64,000 nt of DNA from Pseudonocardia halophobica. GTDB taxonomy: Bacteria; Actinomycetota; Actinomycetes; Mycobacteriales; Pseudonocardiaceae. Below the pieces are notes generated by a model. It made no database searches, was not told the DNA's origin, and saw nothing but the letters and a program-made list of their open reading frames with translations. Every line of letters begins with the position of its first letter. Within the stretch, counting starts at the first letter, position 1. Below, piece after piece: positions 8,564 to 16,117 of the stretch. The stretch covers positions 25,749 to 89,748 of the forward strand of contig NZ_BSFQ01000031.1 in assembly GCF_027922425.1 (NCBI RefSeq), read 5' to 3'. The position numbers and the translations under genes are program-made.

Positions 8564-8767
8564 ACGGCGCGCGGGGCGGGGATCCCGGGGACCGAGGCAC
8601 TCGGAGGCCACGCACAGGGGCACAGAGACCGCGACTGTCCGTCGTTGGGGAGCGGATCGGGCAGTCCTTCGGGCCGGGGTCGCCGTGATCGGGGTGGCGG
8701 CCCCGGCCTCGCCCTGTTCCGGCCTTGATCGACCTGGACTCCCGATCCCCGTGATGCACCGAGACGC

Positions 8768-8799
8768 CGAGGGGCGGGGACCGGCCGGTCCCCGCCCCT
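8768..8799. terminator. 32-bp perfect palindrome, bidirectional terminator between convergent genes
   Basis: A perfect 16+16 palindrome centred on ACCGGCCGGT, with GAGGGGCGGGG/CCCCGCCCCTC arms, lies 14 bp past the fasciclin stop and 204 bp past the DUF1990 stop. No T-tract follows, as is common for actinobacterial hairpin terminators. The 8564-8767 stretch before it shows no gene. Confidence 0.6.
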
Positions 8800-8813
8800 C
8801 GTGCGTGCGCGGG

Positions 8814-9515
8814 TCAGCCCGCCGGCATCAGGACCTTGTCGATGACGAAGACGGTGGCGTTGGCGGTCGGGATGTTGCCGCAGAGGACCTTCGCGGTGTT
8901 CCCCCGCCCGTCGGTCACGGTCGGCGCCTCGGGGGTCCCGCCGATCGTCACGGTGCCCCCGGCGAGCTCGGTGGTGGTGCCGGCGGCGACGAGGCCCTCG
9001 GCGTCGTAGCGCTGCGGCACCACGTGGTACGACAGCAGCCCGCCCAGCTGCTGCTGGTTCGCCAGCAGGCCGTTGAACGCCTGGTCGCCCAGCTGCGTCT
9101 TCACCTGGTCGAACGCGCCGTTGTACGGCGCGAACACGGTGATGCCCTGCTGCGAGTTCAGCGTGTCGGCGAGGCCCGGGACTTTCCCGACCGCGGTCAC
9201 GAGCGTGGTGAGCAGCGGGTTCGTGCTCGCCGCGCTGGCCACCGGCTGCGGGCCCATGTTGTTCAGCGAGCCGGGGGCGTCCCCCTGCGGCAGCTGGTTG
9301 CAGGCCGGCCCGAAGACGTCCGCGTTGGTGGTCACGCCGTCGCCCGCGGCGGCCGACAGCGGGGCGGCCGACATCGGAGCCGCCGACATCGGGGCCGAGG
9401 CCATCGGCGACGCCGGCGCGGCGGCGGTCGAGGAGCCGGACCCGCCGCACGCGGCGAGACCGAGGCCCAGGGCGGCGACCGCACCGGCGGCGGCGAGCCG
9501 GAAAGGCTTCTTCAT
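8814..9515 (-). CDS. Fasciclin-domain lipoprotein (MPT70/MPT83-like)
   Basis: Secreted lipoprotein of 233 residues. The signal peptide begins MKKPFRLAAAG and ends in lipobox LAAC with Cys23. A low-complexity linker follows (three PMSAAP-type repeats), then one fasciclin/FAS1 domain: NPLLTTLVTAVGKVPGLADTLN, ITVFAPYNGAFDQV, LLSYHVVPQRYDA, ATVFVIDKVLMP. The architecture equals mycobacterial MPT83/MPT70. In Mycobacterium tuberculosis those are the main SigK targets, and a SigK/RskA pair lies 0.7-2 kb away here, so SigK control is plausible. A hairpin (GTCGAAGAAATCGAC) lies upstream. Role in adhesion or envelope organisation is inferred from the family. Confidence 0.9.
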   Translation of the reverse strand: MKKPFRLAAAGAVAALGLGLAACGGSGSSTAAAPASPMASAPMSAAPMSAAPLSAAAGDGVTTNADVFGPACNQLPQGDAPGSLNNMGPQPVASAASTNPLLTTLVTAVGKVPGLADTLNSQQGITVFAPYNGAFDQVKTQLGDQAFNGLLANQQQLGGLLSYHVVPQRYDAEGLVAAGTTTELAGGTVTIGGTPEAPTVTDGRGNTAKVLCGNIPTANATVFVIDKVLMPAG

Positions 9516-9806
9516 CGTGTTCTCCCGTGGTTCCCGGCCCGGTTCCTCCGGGCCCGTCGTCGATTTCTTCGACGGGTCCCGGGAATGCGGTTCGTGCTTT
9601 CCGTGCTTCGTTCTCGCCGCGGATCCGGTTCGTCCCCGGAAGGCTGGTTGGTCCCCGTCGCCGCCGGGAGCAGGGCACCGACCTCCGGGTCTAGGTGTCC
9701 TGTGCAGCTATCGGCGACTCTGTCGAATGACCATGCGGGAGGTCCTTACGACCATGACGGCCGAGGCGCATACTCGCGCCGCTCTCGACACCTGGAGGAG
9801 GTCGTC
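9516..9806. other. Divergent regulatory region between the fasciclin gene and a small gene
   Basis: 291 bp without a gene. It should hold the promoters of both flanking genes. I could not place a convincing SigK-type promoter by eye. Visible items are the GTCGA-AGAAA-TCGAC hairpin near the fasciclin start, a near-repeat GACCATGCGG / CGACCATGACGG at about 9729-9760, and a CATACT hexamer at 9769-9774 that could be a -10 for the plus-strand gene. Confidence 0.35.
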
Positions 9807-10085
9807 ATGCATTACGGAGTGGTACACGACATCCGCGACCCCGCGGGATGGGACCGCGTGATGAGCAGTAATCCCACCCTTCCGGAAGGCTTCGTGCTCC
9901 TCGCGAGCGTCACGCAGGACGACGCCGCGCGGGCGATGTGCATCTGGGAGGCACCGAGTCTCGACGGGCTGCAGCAGCTGCTGGACGGGGCGTTCGGCGA
10001 CGCGGTCGTGAACGACTGCTTCGTCGCGGACCCGGCCCGGTCGGTCAACCTGCCGGCGGCGCGGCCGGAGGCCGCACCGACCTGA
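9807..10085 (+). CDS. Small protein of unknown function (92 aa)
   Basis: Starts at an ATG six bases after a strong GGAGGAGG. The sequence opens MHYGVVHDIRDPAGWDRVM and has alternating strand and helix character (GFVLLASVTQDDAARAMCIWEA, then SLDGLQQLLDGAF), suggestive of a small ferredoxin-like alpha/beta dimer fold such as the ABM/NIPSNAP or DUF4242 groups, but I do not recognise a family. It sits between the fasciclin gene and rskA, so it may belong to the same regulon. Its 3' end faces rskA across a hairpin terminator. Confidence 0.7.
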   Translation: MHYGVVHDIRDPAGWDRVMSSNPTLPEGFVLLASVTQDDAARAMCIWEAPSLDGLQQLLDGAFGDAVVNDCFVADPARSVNLPAARPEAAPT

Positions 10086-10098
10086 TCCGACGGGGCGC

Positions 10099-10150
10099 GG
10101 CAGTGCGCACGGGCCCGGGTCGGGGGACGCCCCGCCCCGGGCCCACTGCC
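10099..10150. terminator. Hairpin terminator shared by convergent genes
   Basis: Arms GGGCCCGGG (10111-10119) and CCCGGGCCC (10136-10144), extended by GGCAGT at 10099-10104 pairing with ACTGCC at 10145-10150 with one internal bulge. It lies between the 92-aa gene and the end of rskA. Confidence 0.6.
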
Positions 10151-10184
10151 GTCGACGGCGGTCATCGGAGCCGTTGCGCCCGGC

Positions 10185-10955
10185 TCACACGACCTGGCCG
10201 CTCGCCACGACCCGGCTCGGGGTCGCGGGGGCGACCCGGCCCGGTTCGAGCGACACGGCGTAGGCGGTGAAGGTGCCGCCCGCCGGCAGGGTGGTGACGT
10301 CCGTGTGCCCGGAGGTGGCGTCGAACGTGCCGAGCGGCACGGGGGCCGCGCCGGTGGGGGCTCCGACACCCCACAGGACGTAGACCGAGCCCGCGCGGTC
10401 GTTGGTCGGGAGGTCCGCGACCACCACGCGCCGGATGCCGGCGCCGGTCACCACGGCGGCCACCGGCCGCCCGTGCCCGTCGGCCAGGGTGGCGTGGGTG
10501 CTGCCGGGCGCGTCCAGCCCGGTCACGAGCCGCCCCAGGTCGCGGGCCTGGGCCACCTCGGCGTCGCGCTGCTCGTGCAGGTCGGCGGTCTGCCCGGCCA
10601 GCCCGCCCACGGCGATCACGCACGCGGCGGCGGCCGCGACACCCCACCATCGACGGCGCGACCACCGGGGCCGGGGCTCCTCGGACGGTGGGTCGACGCC
10701 TGCCGGGAGGCCGGGCGGGAAGTCCCTGCGCGCGGCGTGCAGGATCCGGTCGCGCAGCCCGGCGGGCGGCGGCACCGGCGGCACCGTCCGCGCCACGCCG
10801 GCCAGGACGGCGTCGTGCCGGCGCAGGGCGACGGTGCACTCGGGGCAGCGCCCGAGGTGCGCGCGGACCGCGAGCTCCTCGTCGGGTTCCAGGGCGTGCA
10901 GGGCGAAGCCGGCGACCTGGCGGCTCATCGGGCAGGGCGGGGCGGCCGTGCTCAC
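10185..10955 (-). CDS. rskA: RskA-type anti-sigma factor
   Basis: Membrane-anchored regulator of the neighbouring sigma factor. The N-terminal part (residues ~10-60) has the HLGRCPEC zinc-anti-sigma-like motif. A single transmembrane helix lies near residues 95-115 (WGVAAAAACVIAVGGLAG). The extracytoplasmic half is the RskA domain with SVYVLWGV, PVPLGTFDATSGHTDVTTLPAGG and AYAVSLEPGR. The GTG start at 10955 overlaps the sigma-factor TGA (GTGA), so the two are translationally coupled. In mycobacteria such proteins are released by regulated intramembrane proteolysis (Rip1); that is family knowledge. 256 residues. Confidence 0.9.
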   Translation of the reverse strand: MSTAAPPCPMSRQVAGFALHALEPDEELAVRAHLGRCPECTVALRRHDAVLAGVARTVPPVPPPAGLRDRILHAARRDFPPGLPAGVDPPSEEPRPRWSRRRWWGVAAAAACVIAVGGLAGQTADLHEQRDAEVAQARDLGRLVTGLDAPGSTHATLADGHGRPVAAVVTGAGIRRVVVADLPTNDRAGSVYVLWGVGAPTGAAPVPLGTFDATSGHTDVTTLPAGGTFTAYAVSLEPGRVAPATPSRVVASGQVV

Positions 10956-11566
10956 CGGACGTCGTCCTCGCCGAGGACCGGCCCGAGGGCGGTGCGCAGC
11001 CGGCCGAGGCCGGCGAACATCCGGGACTTCACCGTGCCGAGCGGCACGCCGGTGAGGGTGGCGACCTCGCGCTGGGTGTAGCCGCCGAAGTAGGCGAGGG
11101 CGAGGGCGTGCCGCTGGTCGGCGGGCAGCGCGTCGAGCGCGGAACGCACCGTCCCGGCGGCGACCGCGCCGAGCGCGTCGACGTCGGCGCCGGGCAGCCG
11201 GGGGAGGGCGAGGTCGGTGTCGTCGTCCATCGGCACCGTGCGCCGGCGCGCGGTGTCCTCGCGCCGCACCAGGTCCACCGCCTTGTGGTGGACCAGCGTC
11301 ATCAGCCAGGTCGAGGCCCGGCCGCGGCGCGGGTCGAAGCGGCCCGCCTCGCGCCAGACGGCGGTGAAGGCCTCCTGCACGGCGTCCTCGGCCAGCGCGT
11401 CGTCGCCGCAGATCCGGCGGGCGAGCGACCAGGCCTGGCGGCCGTACCGGTCGTAGAGCCGGGCCAGCGCGTCGCGGCGGCCCTCCGCGACACCGGCGAG
11501 GAGATCGACGGAGTCGTCCGGCCCGGACGTCCGGCCGGTGCGCGCGGCGGCCTCCCTGTGGTTCAC
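10952..11566 (-). CDS. sigK: ECF RNA polymerase sigma factor, SigK-like
   Basis: A 204-residue ECF sigma factor. Region 2 holds ALARLYDRYGRQAWSLARRI, EDAVQEAFTAVWREAGRFDPRRG and TWLMTLVHHKAVDLVRRE. Region 4 holds LPADQRHALALAYFGGYTQREVA followed by the helix-turn-helix VPLGTVKSRMFAGL. The HHKAVDLVRRE and YFGGYTQREVA signatures fit the SigK/SigL group, and coupling to an RskA-type anti-sigma factor supports SigK. The GTG at 11566 has a weak ribosome site. The gene lies 42 bp downstream of the M24 peptidase gene and may be read through from it. Confidence 0.88.
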   Translation of the reverse strand: MNHREAAARTGRTSGPDDSVDLLAGVAEGRRDALARLYDRYGRQAWSLARRICGDDALAEDAVQEAFTAVWREAGRFDPRRGRASTWLMTLVHHKAVDLVRREDTARRRTVPMDDDTDLALPRLPGADVDALGAVAAGTVRSALDALPADQRHALALAYFGGYTQREVATLTGVPLGTVKSRMFAGLGRLRTALGPVLGEDDVR

Positions 11567-11608
11567 GCCCGACGTTCGCGCCCACCGGTCGGATCGGTTC
11601 GGGACGCG

Positions 11609-12325
11609 TCAGCGGTGCAGCGTGAGGAGCTGCTCGAAGAACCCGCCGAAGCAGCCCTCGCGGTCGACGAGGTGCACCTCGAGGATCCAGTGGCACTGCC
11701 GGCCCGACGGGTCCGTGCGGCGCATGGCGTGGTCGCTGCCCGGCGCGATGTAGCTCTCGATCCGCTCGCCGTCGATCCACTCGTGCGGGAACTCGCCCAC
11801 CAGGTGGCCGCTGTGCGCGCCGCCGAACTCCCAGCCCGCCTCCTCGGCCAGCCCCACGACGTGCGCGTACAGCTCCGTGCCGCTGATCTCCGGGTGCGCC
11901 TCGAAGTGGGCGCGGCCGGCGTCGAAGATGCGCGGCAGGTCGTCGCGCAGCCGGTGCTTGACCGGGTCGTCGCCCAGCACGAAGGTGCGCCCGAAGTCCG
12001 CCTCCCACTCGGCGAAGATCGGCCCGAGGTCGAGGAAGACGATGTCGTCCGCCTCGATCAGCCGGTCCGGCGGGTTCTCCTTGTAGGGCAGCAGCGTGTT
12101 CGGGCCCGAGCGCACCACCCGCTTGTGCCAGTGCCGGTCGGTGCCGAAGAGCTCCGCGCCGAGGTCGCGCACCCGGTCGCTCACGGTCCGCTCGGACTCG
12201 CCCGGCGCGATCAGCCCCCGCCGCCCGGCCTCCTCGAACAGGTGCAGGGCCTTGCGCTCCGCCTCGACCAGGTTCCGGGCCCGGGCCTCCTCGTCGACGG
12301 GTGCGGTGCCGGTCGCGTCGCTCAT
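11609..12325 (-). CDS. M24-family metallopeptidase (Xaa-Pro aminopeptidase-like)
   Basis: A 238-residue pita-bread metalloprotease lacking the usual N-terminal domain. Putative metal ligands and active-site residues occur in the M24 order: Asp in FLDLGP, Asp in ADFGRTF, His in GHLVGEFPHEW, Glu in ILEVHLVD, and Glu in FFEQLL. It is probably a cytoplasmic dipeptidase or aminopeptidase, or a creatinase-fold protein with another role. It is the first gene of a probable M24-sigK-rskA run. A TAGGGT -10 hexamer on this strand (12350-12355) lies about 25 bp before the ATG, with GAGGAGG between. Confidence 0.85.
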   Translation of the reverse strand: MSDATGTAPVDEEARARNLVEAERKALHLFEEAGRRGLIAPGESERTVSDRVRDLGAELFGTDRHWHKRVVRSGPNTLLPYKENPPDRLIEADDIVFLDLGPIFAEWEADFGRTFVLGDDPVKHRLRDDLPRIFDAGRAHFEAHPEISGTELYAHVVGLAEEAGWEFGGAHSGHLVGEFPHEWIDGERIESYIAPGSDHAMRRTDPSGRQCHWILEVHLVDREGCFGGFFEQLLTLHR

Positions 12326-12349
12326 CGATCGCCTCCTCGCGTCACCCCG

Positions 12350-12382
12350 ACCCTAGGTCGACTTCCGGCGCGCTTCTAGGCT
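12350..12382. promoter_or_regulatory. Divergent -10 elements for the M24 and BASS/ACR3 genes
   Basis: TAGGGT on the minus strand (12350-12355) precedes the M24 gene, and TAGGCT on the plus strand (12377-12382) precedes the transporter. Both fit the actinobacterial TANNNT -10. Each is followed by a leader with a GAGGAGG-type ribosome site. No clear -35 elements. Confidence 0.5.
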
Positions 12383-12403
12383 CGCACCTGAGGAGGGGAT
12401 CGG

Positions 12404-13402
12404 GTGGTCGGTCGGCTGGAACGGCACCAGGTTCCGCTCTACGTCGCCGCGGTCGTGGCGGGGGTGGCGCTCGGGTTGCTCGCGCCGGCCGCGGGCCCGG
12501 GTCTCGCCGTGGCCGTCGGGCCGGTGCTCGGCGCGCTCCTGTACGTGACGTTCCTGCAGGTCCCGGCCCGGGAGCTCGCCCGGTCGCTGCGGGCCGGCCG
12601 GTTCCTGGCGGCGGTGCTGGTCGTCGACTTCGTGGTGGCGCCGCTCGTGGTCGCGGCGATGACGCCGTTCCTGCCCGCGGACGTCGCGGTCCGCACCGGC
12701 GTGCTGCTGGTCCTGCTCGCCCCGTGCGTCGACTACGTCGTGGTGTTCACCGGGCTGGCCGGCGGGAGTGCGGGCCGGCTGCTGGCCGCCACGCCGTTGC
12801 TGCTCCTGGCCCAGATGGCGCTGCTGCCGGTGCTGCTGGGGCTGCTGCTCGGGCCGGCGGCCGCCGGGGCGATCGAGCCCGGGCCGTTCGTCGAGGCGTT
12901 CCTCGGGTTCATCCTGCTGCCGCTCGCGCTGGCGTGGCTCACGCAGTGGTGGGCGGCGCGGCACCGCAGCGGGGAGGTGGTCGCGGGCGCGGCCGGGGCG
13001 GCGATGGTGCCGTTGATGGTGGCGACGCTCCTGCTCGTGGTCGCCTCGCAGGTCCCGGCGCTGGGCGGCGCCGGGGCGGTCCTCGGCGCCGTGCCCTTCT
13101 ACGTGGCGTTCCTGCTGGTCATGGTGCCGCTGGGGGCGCTGATCGCCCGGCTGTTCCGGCTCGGGACCGCCGACGCCCGGGCCGTGGCGTTCACGGGCGC
13201 GACGCGCAACTCGCTCGTCGTGCTGCCGCTGGCCCTCGCGCTGCCCGCCGGGCCCGTCGTCGCGGCGACGGTGGTGGCGCAGACGCTCGTCGAGGTCGTC
13301 GGGATGGTCGTGGCGGTGCGGGCGGTGCCCCGGGTGGTGGCGCTGCTGCTCCGCGGGACGCCGGGGCGCCCCGCGGAGCAGCCCGGGCCTACTCGGGGGT
13401 GA
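12404..13402 (+). CDS. BASS/ACR3-superfamily transporter (annotated arsenic-resistance type)
   Basis: A 332-residue membrane protein with about ten hydrophobic helices. The segment LLAPCVDYVVVFTGLAGG (about residues 105-122) matches the conserved helix of the bile-acid:sodium symporter/arsenite-efflux superfamily, and TGATRNSLVVLPLALALP is the second conserved crossover. The start is GTG at 12404, with GAGGAGGGG nearby. No arsR, arsC or phosphatase gene adjoins it, so arsenic export is not established; organic-anion transport is an alternative. The 3' end overlaps the convergent ABM gene by 14 bp. Confidence 0.72.
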   Translation: MVGRLERHQVPLYVAAVVAGVALGLLAPAAGPGLAVAVGPVLGALLYVTFLQVPARELARSLRAGRFLAAVLVVDFVVAPLVVAAMTPFLPADVAVRTGVLLVLLAPCVDYVVVFTGLAGGSAGRLLAATPLLLLAQMALLPVLLGLLLGPAAAGAIEPGPFVEAFLGFILLPLALAWLTQWWAARHRSGEVVAGAAGAAMVPLMVATLLLVVASQVPALGGAGAVLGAVPFYVAFLLVMVPLGALIARLFRLGTADARAVAFTGATRNSLVVLPLALALPAGPVVAATVVAQTLVEVVGMVVAVRAVPRVVALLLRGTPGRPAEQPGPTRG

Positions 13403-13712
13403 CCTCGGCCATGTCGTTCCAGGCCTCGCCGTCGAGGTCCTGGTAGTTGATCTTCGGGCGCTCGGCGACGACCGTGCCCATCCACGGGAAGAAGTTCTGG
13501 GCGTGCTCGGTCTGGACGTGCGCGGAGCCGGCGTCGCCGTCGCGGAAGGTCTCGACGATCGCGAACTCGTTCGGCGTGGTGCCGCTCTCGTAGAAGTCGA
13601 ACGAGACGTTGCCCGGCTCCGCCCGCACGTTGTCGGTGTACTCCTTGATGCCGGCCAGCCAGTCCTCGCGCTTCGCGGGCTTGATCTTCACCTTGAGCAC
13701 GATCAGGATCAC
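13389..13712 (-). CDS. ABM-domain protein (antibiotic biosynthesis monooxygenase-like)
   Basis: 107 residues with the dimeric ferredoxin-like ABM fold: VLKVKIKPAKREDW, EPGNVSFDFYESGTTPNEFAIVETF (about residues 33-57) and HAQNFFPWMG. Members act as quinol monooxygenases, heme-degrading enzymes or have no known activity. Two close GTG codons compete. The one at 13712 is favoured because GGAGG lies five bases before it, whereas it overlaps the upstream one at 13718. Confidence 0.8.
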   Translation of the reverse strand: MILIVLKVKIKPAKREDWLAGIKEYTDNVRAEPGNVSFDFYESGTTPNEFAIVETFRDGDAGSAHVQTEHAQNFFPWMGTVVAERPKINYQDLDGEAWNDMAEVTPE

Positions 13713-13863
13713 GGCCACCTCCAGGGTCGATGGGGTCGGCCCCGGGCACCCCACCCGGGACGGTGGGGGCAGCCTCTCACCCCCGCGCCGCGGGCGGTGT
13801 CTCAATCGGCGACGGCCCGCCCGTCGGGTGAGGACGCCGGCGCGGGCCACCGCCCGTCGCGCC

Positions 13864-13882
13864 GCTTCCGTTCAACGGAAGC
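13864..13882. promoter_or_regulatory. IclR-type operator upstream of the AAHS transporter
   Basis: GCTTCCGTT-C-AACGGAAGC, a perfect 9-bp inverted repeat with a one-base centre. Its TTCC-N7-GGAA core fits IclR-family operators and matches the half-sites of the element between iclR and glcB (25055-25069). It ends five bases before the -35 of the transporter promoter. Confidence 0.6.
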
Positions 13883-13887
13883 TTGCC

Positions 13888-13917
13888 CTGACAAGCGTCG
13901 CGTACCCCGCTCATACT
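13888..13917 (+). promoter_or_regulatory. Sigma-70-type promoter of the AAHS transporter
   Basis: CTGACA (13888-13893), an 18-bp spacer and CATACT (13912-13917), about 30 bp before the ATG at 13948. The inverted repeat at 13864-13882 immediately upstream suggests regulated transcription. Confidence 0.5.
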
Positions 13918-13947
13918 CCGGCGATCCGGACACCGAGGGAGGGTTCC

Positions 13948-15189
13948 ATGACAACGGAGTCAGCAGGGACGTCGGGCGGGGCGGGGGCGCGGGCGGGCTG
14001 GGTCGCGCCGCTGTGCTGGTCCGCCGTGGCGCTCGAGGGGTTCGACCTGGTGGTGCTGGGGGTGGTCCTCCCGTCGCTGCTGCGTGACCCGTCCTGGGGG
14101 CTGAACCCTGCGTCGGCCTCGCTGATCTCGGTGGTGGGCCTGGTCGGCGTCATGGTGGGCGCGCTCGCCGCCGGCCCGCTCACGGACCGCTTCGGCCGCC
14201 GCTCGATGCTGCTGGTCACCGTGACGTCGTTCTCGGTGCTCACGCTGCTGTGCGCCTTCGCGCCCGGGCCGGTGCTGTTCGGCGTGCTGCGGTTCCTCGC
14301 CGGGCTCGGCCTCGGCGGCGTGCTCCCGGTGGCGATCGCGATGGTCAACGAGTTCGCCCGCTCCGGCCGGGGCGGCAGCGCGACGACCGTCCTCATGACC
14401 GGCTACCACGTCGGCGCCGTGCTCACCTCGCTGCTCGGCATCCTGGTCATCCCCGGGCTGGGCTGGCGGGCGATGTTCGTGCTCGGCGCGCTGCCCGCGC
14501 TGGTGCTGGTGCCGCTGGTCTGGCTCCGGCTGCCCGAGTCGATCCCGGTCGAGCGCGGGCCTGCCGCGCGGCGCAACCCGATCGCGACCCTGTTCCGGGG
14601 CGGCTACCTGCGCGCGACGCTCGCCTTCTGGATCACCTCGTTCATGGGCCTGCTGCTGGTCTACGGCCTGAACACCTGGCTGCCGGAGATCATGCGCTCC
14701 GCCGGCTACGCGCTCGGCGCGGCGCTGGCCCTGCTGCTGGTGCTCAACGTCGGCGCGATCCTCGGGCTGCTCCTCGCCGGCCGCGTCGCGGACAAGATCG
14801 GCGTGCGCACCTCGACGATCGCCTGGTTCACCGCCGCCGCGCTGTTCCTCGCGCTGCTGTCGATCAAGCTGCCCGGCGTCGGCGTGTACGTGAGCGTGCT
14901 GCTCGCGGGCGTGTTCGTGTTCAGCTCGCAGGTGCTCGTGTACGCCTACGTCAGCCAGTACTACCCGGCCGAGGCGCGCGCCACGGCCATCGGCAGCGCC
15001 TCCGGCGTCGGTCGGCTCGGTGCGATCTGCGGCCCGGTGGTCGGCGGCACCCTGCTCTCGGCGGGCCTCGCCTACCCCTGGGGCTTCTACGCCTTCGCGG
15101 TCGTCGCGGCCGTCGGAGCGGTCTCGGTCTCGGTGGTCGGGCGCATCCGCTCCACCGACACCCCCGACCGCCGGATGGAGACCGCCTGA
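13948..15189 (+). CDS. MFS transporter, aromatic acid:H+ symporter (AAHS) type
   Basis: A 413-residue, 12-helix major facilitator. The helix 1 signature ALEGFDLVVLGVVLPSL and the loop 2-3 motif GPLTDRFGRRSMLL are characteristic of the AAHS family (PcaK/BenK relatives), as is RFLAGLGLGGVLPVAIAMVNEF. A second loop motif GRVADKIGVRTS lies in the C-terminal half. It likely imports an aromatic or other organic acid; no aromatic catabolic genes adjoin it. ATG at 13948 with a GAGGGAGGG ribosome site. The nearby IclR-type operator suggests control by an IclR regulator. Confidence 0.88.
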   Translation: MTTESAGTSGGAGARAGWVAPLCWSAVALEGFDLVVLGVVLPSLLRDPSWGLNPASASLISVVGLVGVMVGALAAGPLTDRFGRRSMLLVTVTSFSVLTLLCAFAPGPVLFGVLRFLAGLGLGGVLPVAIAMVNEFARSGRGGSATTVLMTGYHVGAVLTSLLGILVIPGLGWRAMFVLGALPALVLVPLVWLRLPESIPVERGPAARRNPIATLFRGGYLRATLAFWITSFMGLLLVYGLNTWLPEIMRSAGYALGAALALLLVLNVGAILGLLLAGRVADKIGVRTSTIAWFTAAALFLALLSIKLPGVGVYVSVLLAGVFVFSSQVLVYAYVSQYYPAEARATAIGSASGVGRLGAICGPVVGGTLLSAGLAYPWGFYAFAVVAAVGAVSVSVVGRIRSTDTPDRRMETA

Positions 15190-15298
15190 GCAGGGTCCGG
15201 ACGCCGCCGTCGACGCTGGTGCGCTCCATGGACACGTGCGGAGCTGCGAACCAGCCGGGTGTGTGGCGGGCCTGCTGCGTGGGCCACCGAGCCCTTCA

Positions 15299-15361
15299 TG
15301 ATCGTCGCTATCGGAGCGGAAGCCGCGCTGAGCGCGGGTCTCGTTCCACGGCCAGTGATCA
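15299..15361. repeat. Solitary copy of the ~64-nt TGATCG...TGATCA repeat
   Basis: A 63-bp segment opening with TGATCG and closing with TGATCA, followed by TGGTC exactly as in the arrays at 48.5-50.6 kb. Its interior diverges from those units and lacks the GTGCA/TGCAC pair. It lies in the 290-bp convergent gap between the MFS and DoxX genes; apart from it and a terminator I see nothing in that gap. Confidence 0.4.
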
Positions 15362-15426
15362 TGGTCAGGGCCGTACGGGACCGACCGCCGCGTGCCGGAC
15401 CGGGTCCGCGGAGCACGCAGGAAGAC

Positions 15427-15461
15427 GGGCGCGCCGGGGACCCCTCGACCCCGGCGCGCCC
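15427..15461. terminator. Hairpin terminator for the DoxX gene
   Basis: Perfect 13-bp stem, GGGCGCGCCGGGG against CCCCGGCGCGCCC with a 9-nt loop, 18 bp past the DoxX stop and in the gap where the MFS gene converges. It probably ends transcripts from both sides. Confidence 0.65.
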
Positions 15462-15479
15462 GCGAACCCGCGGTTCCGC

Positions 15480-15881
15480 TCAGCGGCGGAACAGCGCCGC
15501 GATCTCGTGCCGGCGCACCCACGCGATCAGGGCGAACAGCACGCCCAGGATGATCGGCGTGTAGACGTACTCGGCCATGCCGATCACGAAGACCTGGAAG
15601 AGCGCCGCGCCGATCATGAGCGCCACGAGGCAGGCGGCGGCGAGGCCCGCGAGCACCGGGATCATCAGGCCGATGCCGCCCGCGACCTCCAGCGCCCCGA
15701 TGACGTAGCGGAACCAGTCGCCCGCGCCGATGGCGTCGAAGGTCTGCACGGCCGTGGCCTCGCCGAACAGCTTCGGCGCGCCGGAGGCGACGGCCATGAA
15801 CAGGCCCAGCACGACCTGCAGGACGTACAGGGCGATCCGGCCCTTGCTGCGGGCGGGGGCGGCGGTACCGGCGGCGATCAT
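15480..15881 (-). CDS. DoxX-family membrane protein
   Basis: 133 residues with four hydrophobic helices: ALYVLQVVLGLFMAVASGAPKL, FRYVIGALEVAGGIGLMIPVLAGL, CLVALMIGAALFQVFVIG and YTPIILGVLFALIAWV. The AxGxxKL-type motif of helix 1 and the EVAGGIGL motif are those of DoxX/DUF4267-like proteins. Some family members act with thiol or sulfur redox systems. ATG at 15881 with AGAGGA upstream. Stand-alone gene. Confidence 0.8.
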   Translation of the reverse strand: MIAAGTAAPARSKGRIALYVLQVVLGLFMAVASGAPKLFGEATAVQTFDAIGAGDWFRYVIGALEVAGGIGLMIPVLAGLAAACLVALMIGAALFQVFVIGMAEYVYTPIILGVLFALIAWVRRHEIAALFRR

Positions 15882-16117
15882 GGTCTCGGTCCTCTCGGTC
15901 GGTGCGGCATCTGCCGCGCTGTCAGAGGGGAGACCGCACTTCCGCCGGGAACTCATCGCCGCCGGCCCCGAGTTCCCCGCGGAGGATCACCTCGGGGTCC
16001 GCCGGCCGCTCCAGCAGCGCCTCGTCCGGCGGCGCGAACCCGAAGCGCGCGCGCTTCACCCCGGCCACCCTCGCAGGCGCTGCACGGCGGGGCAGCCGGA
16101 TTCGGCGCGCGGCCTCC

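Noticed and set aside
8686..8730. Another TGATCG...TGATC repeat copy
   Set aside because: Only 45 bp between the boundary words and no internal GTGCA/TGCAC; chance occurrence is likely.
12404..13402. Calling the transporter a proven arsenite exporter
   Set aside because: No arsR, arsC or arsM gene nearby and the superfamily also moves organic anions.
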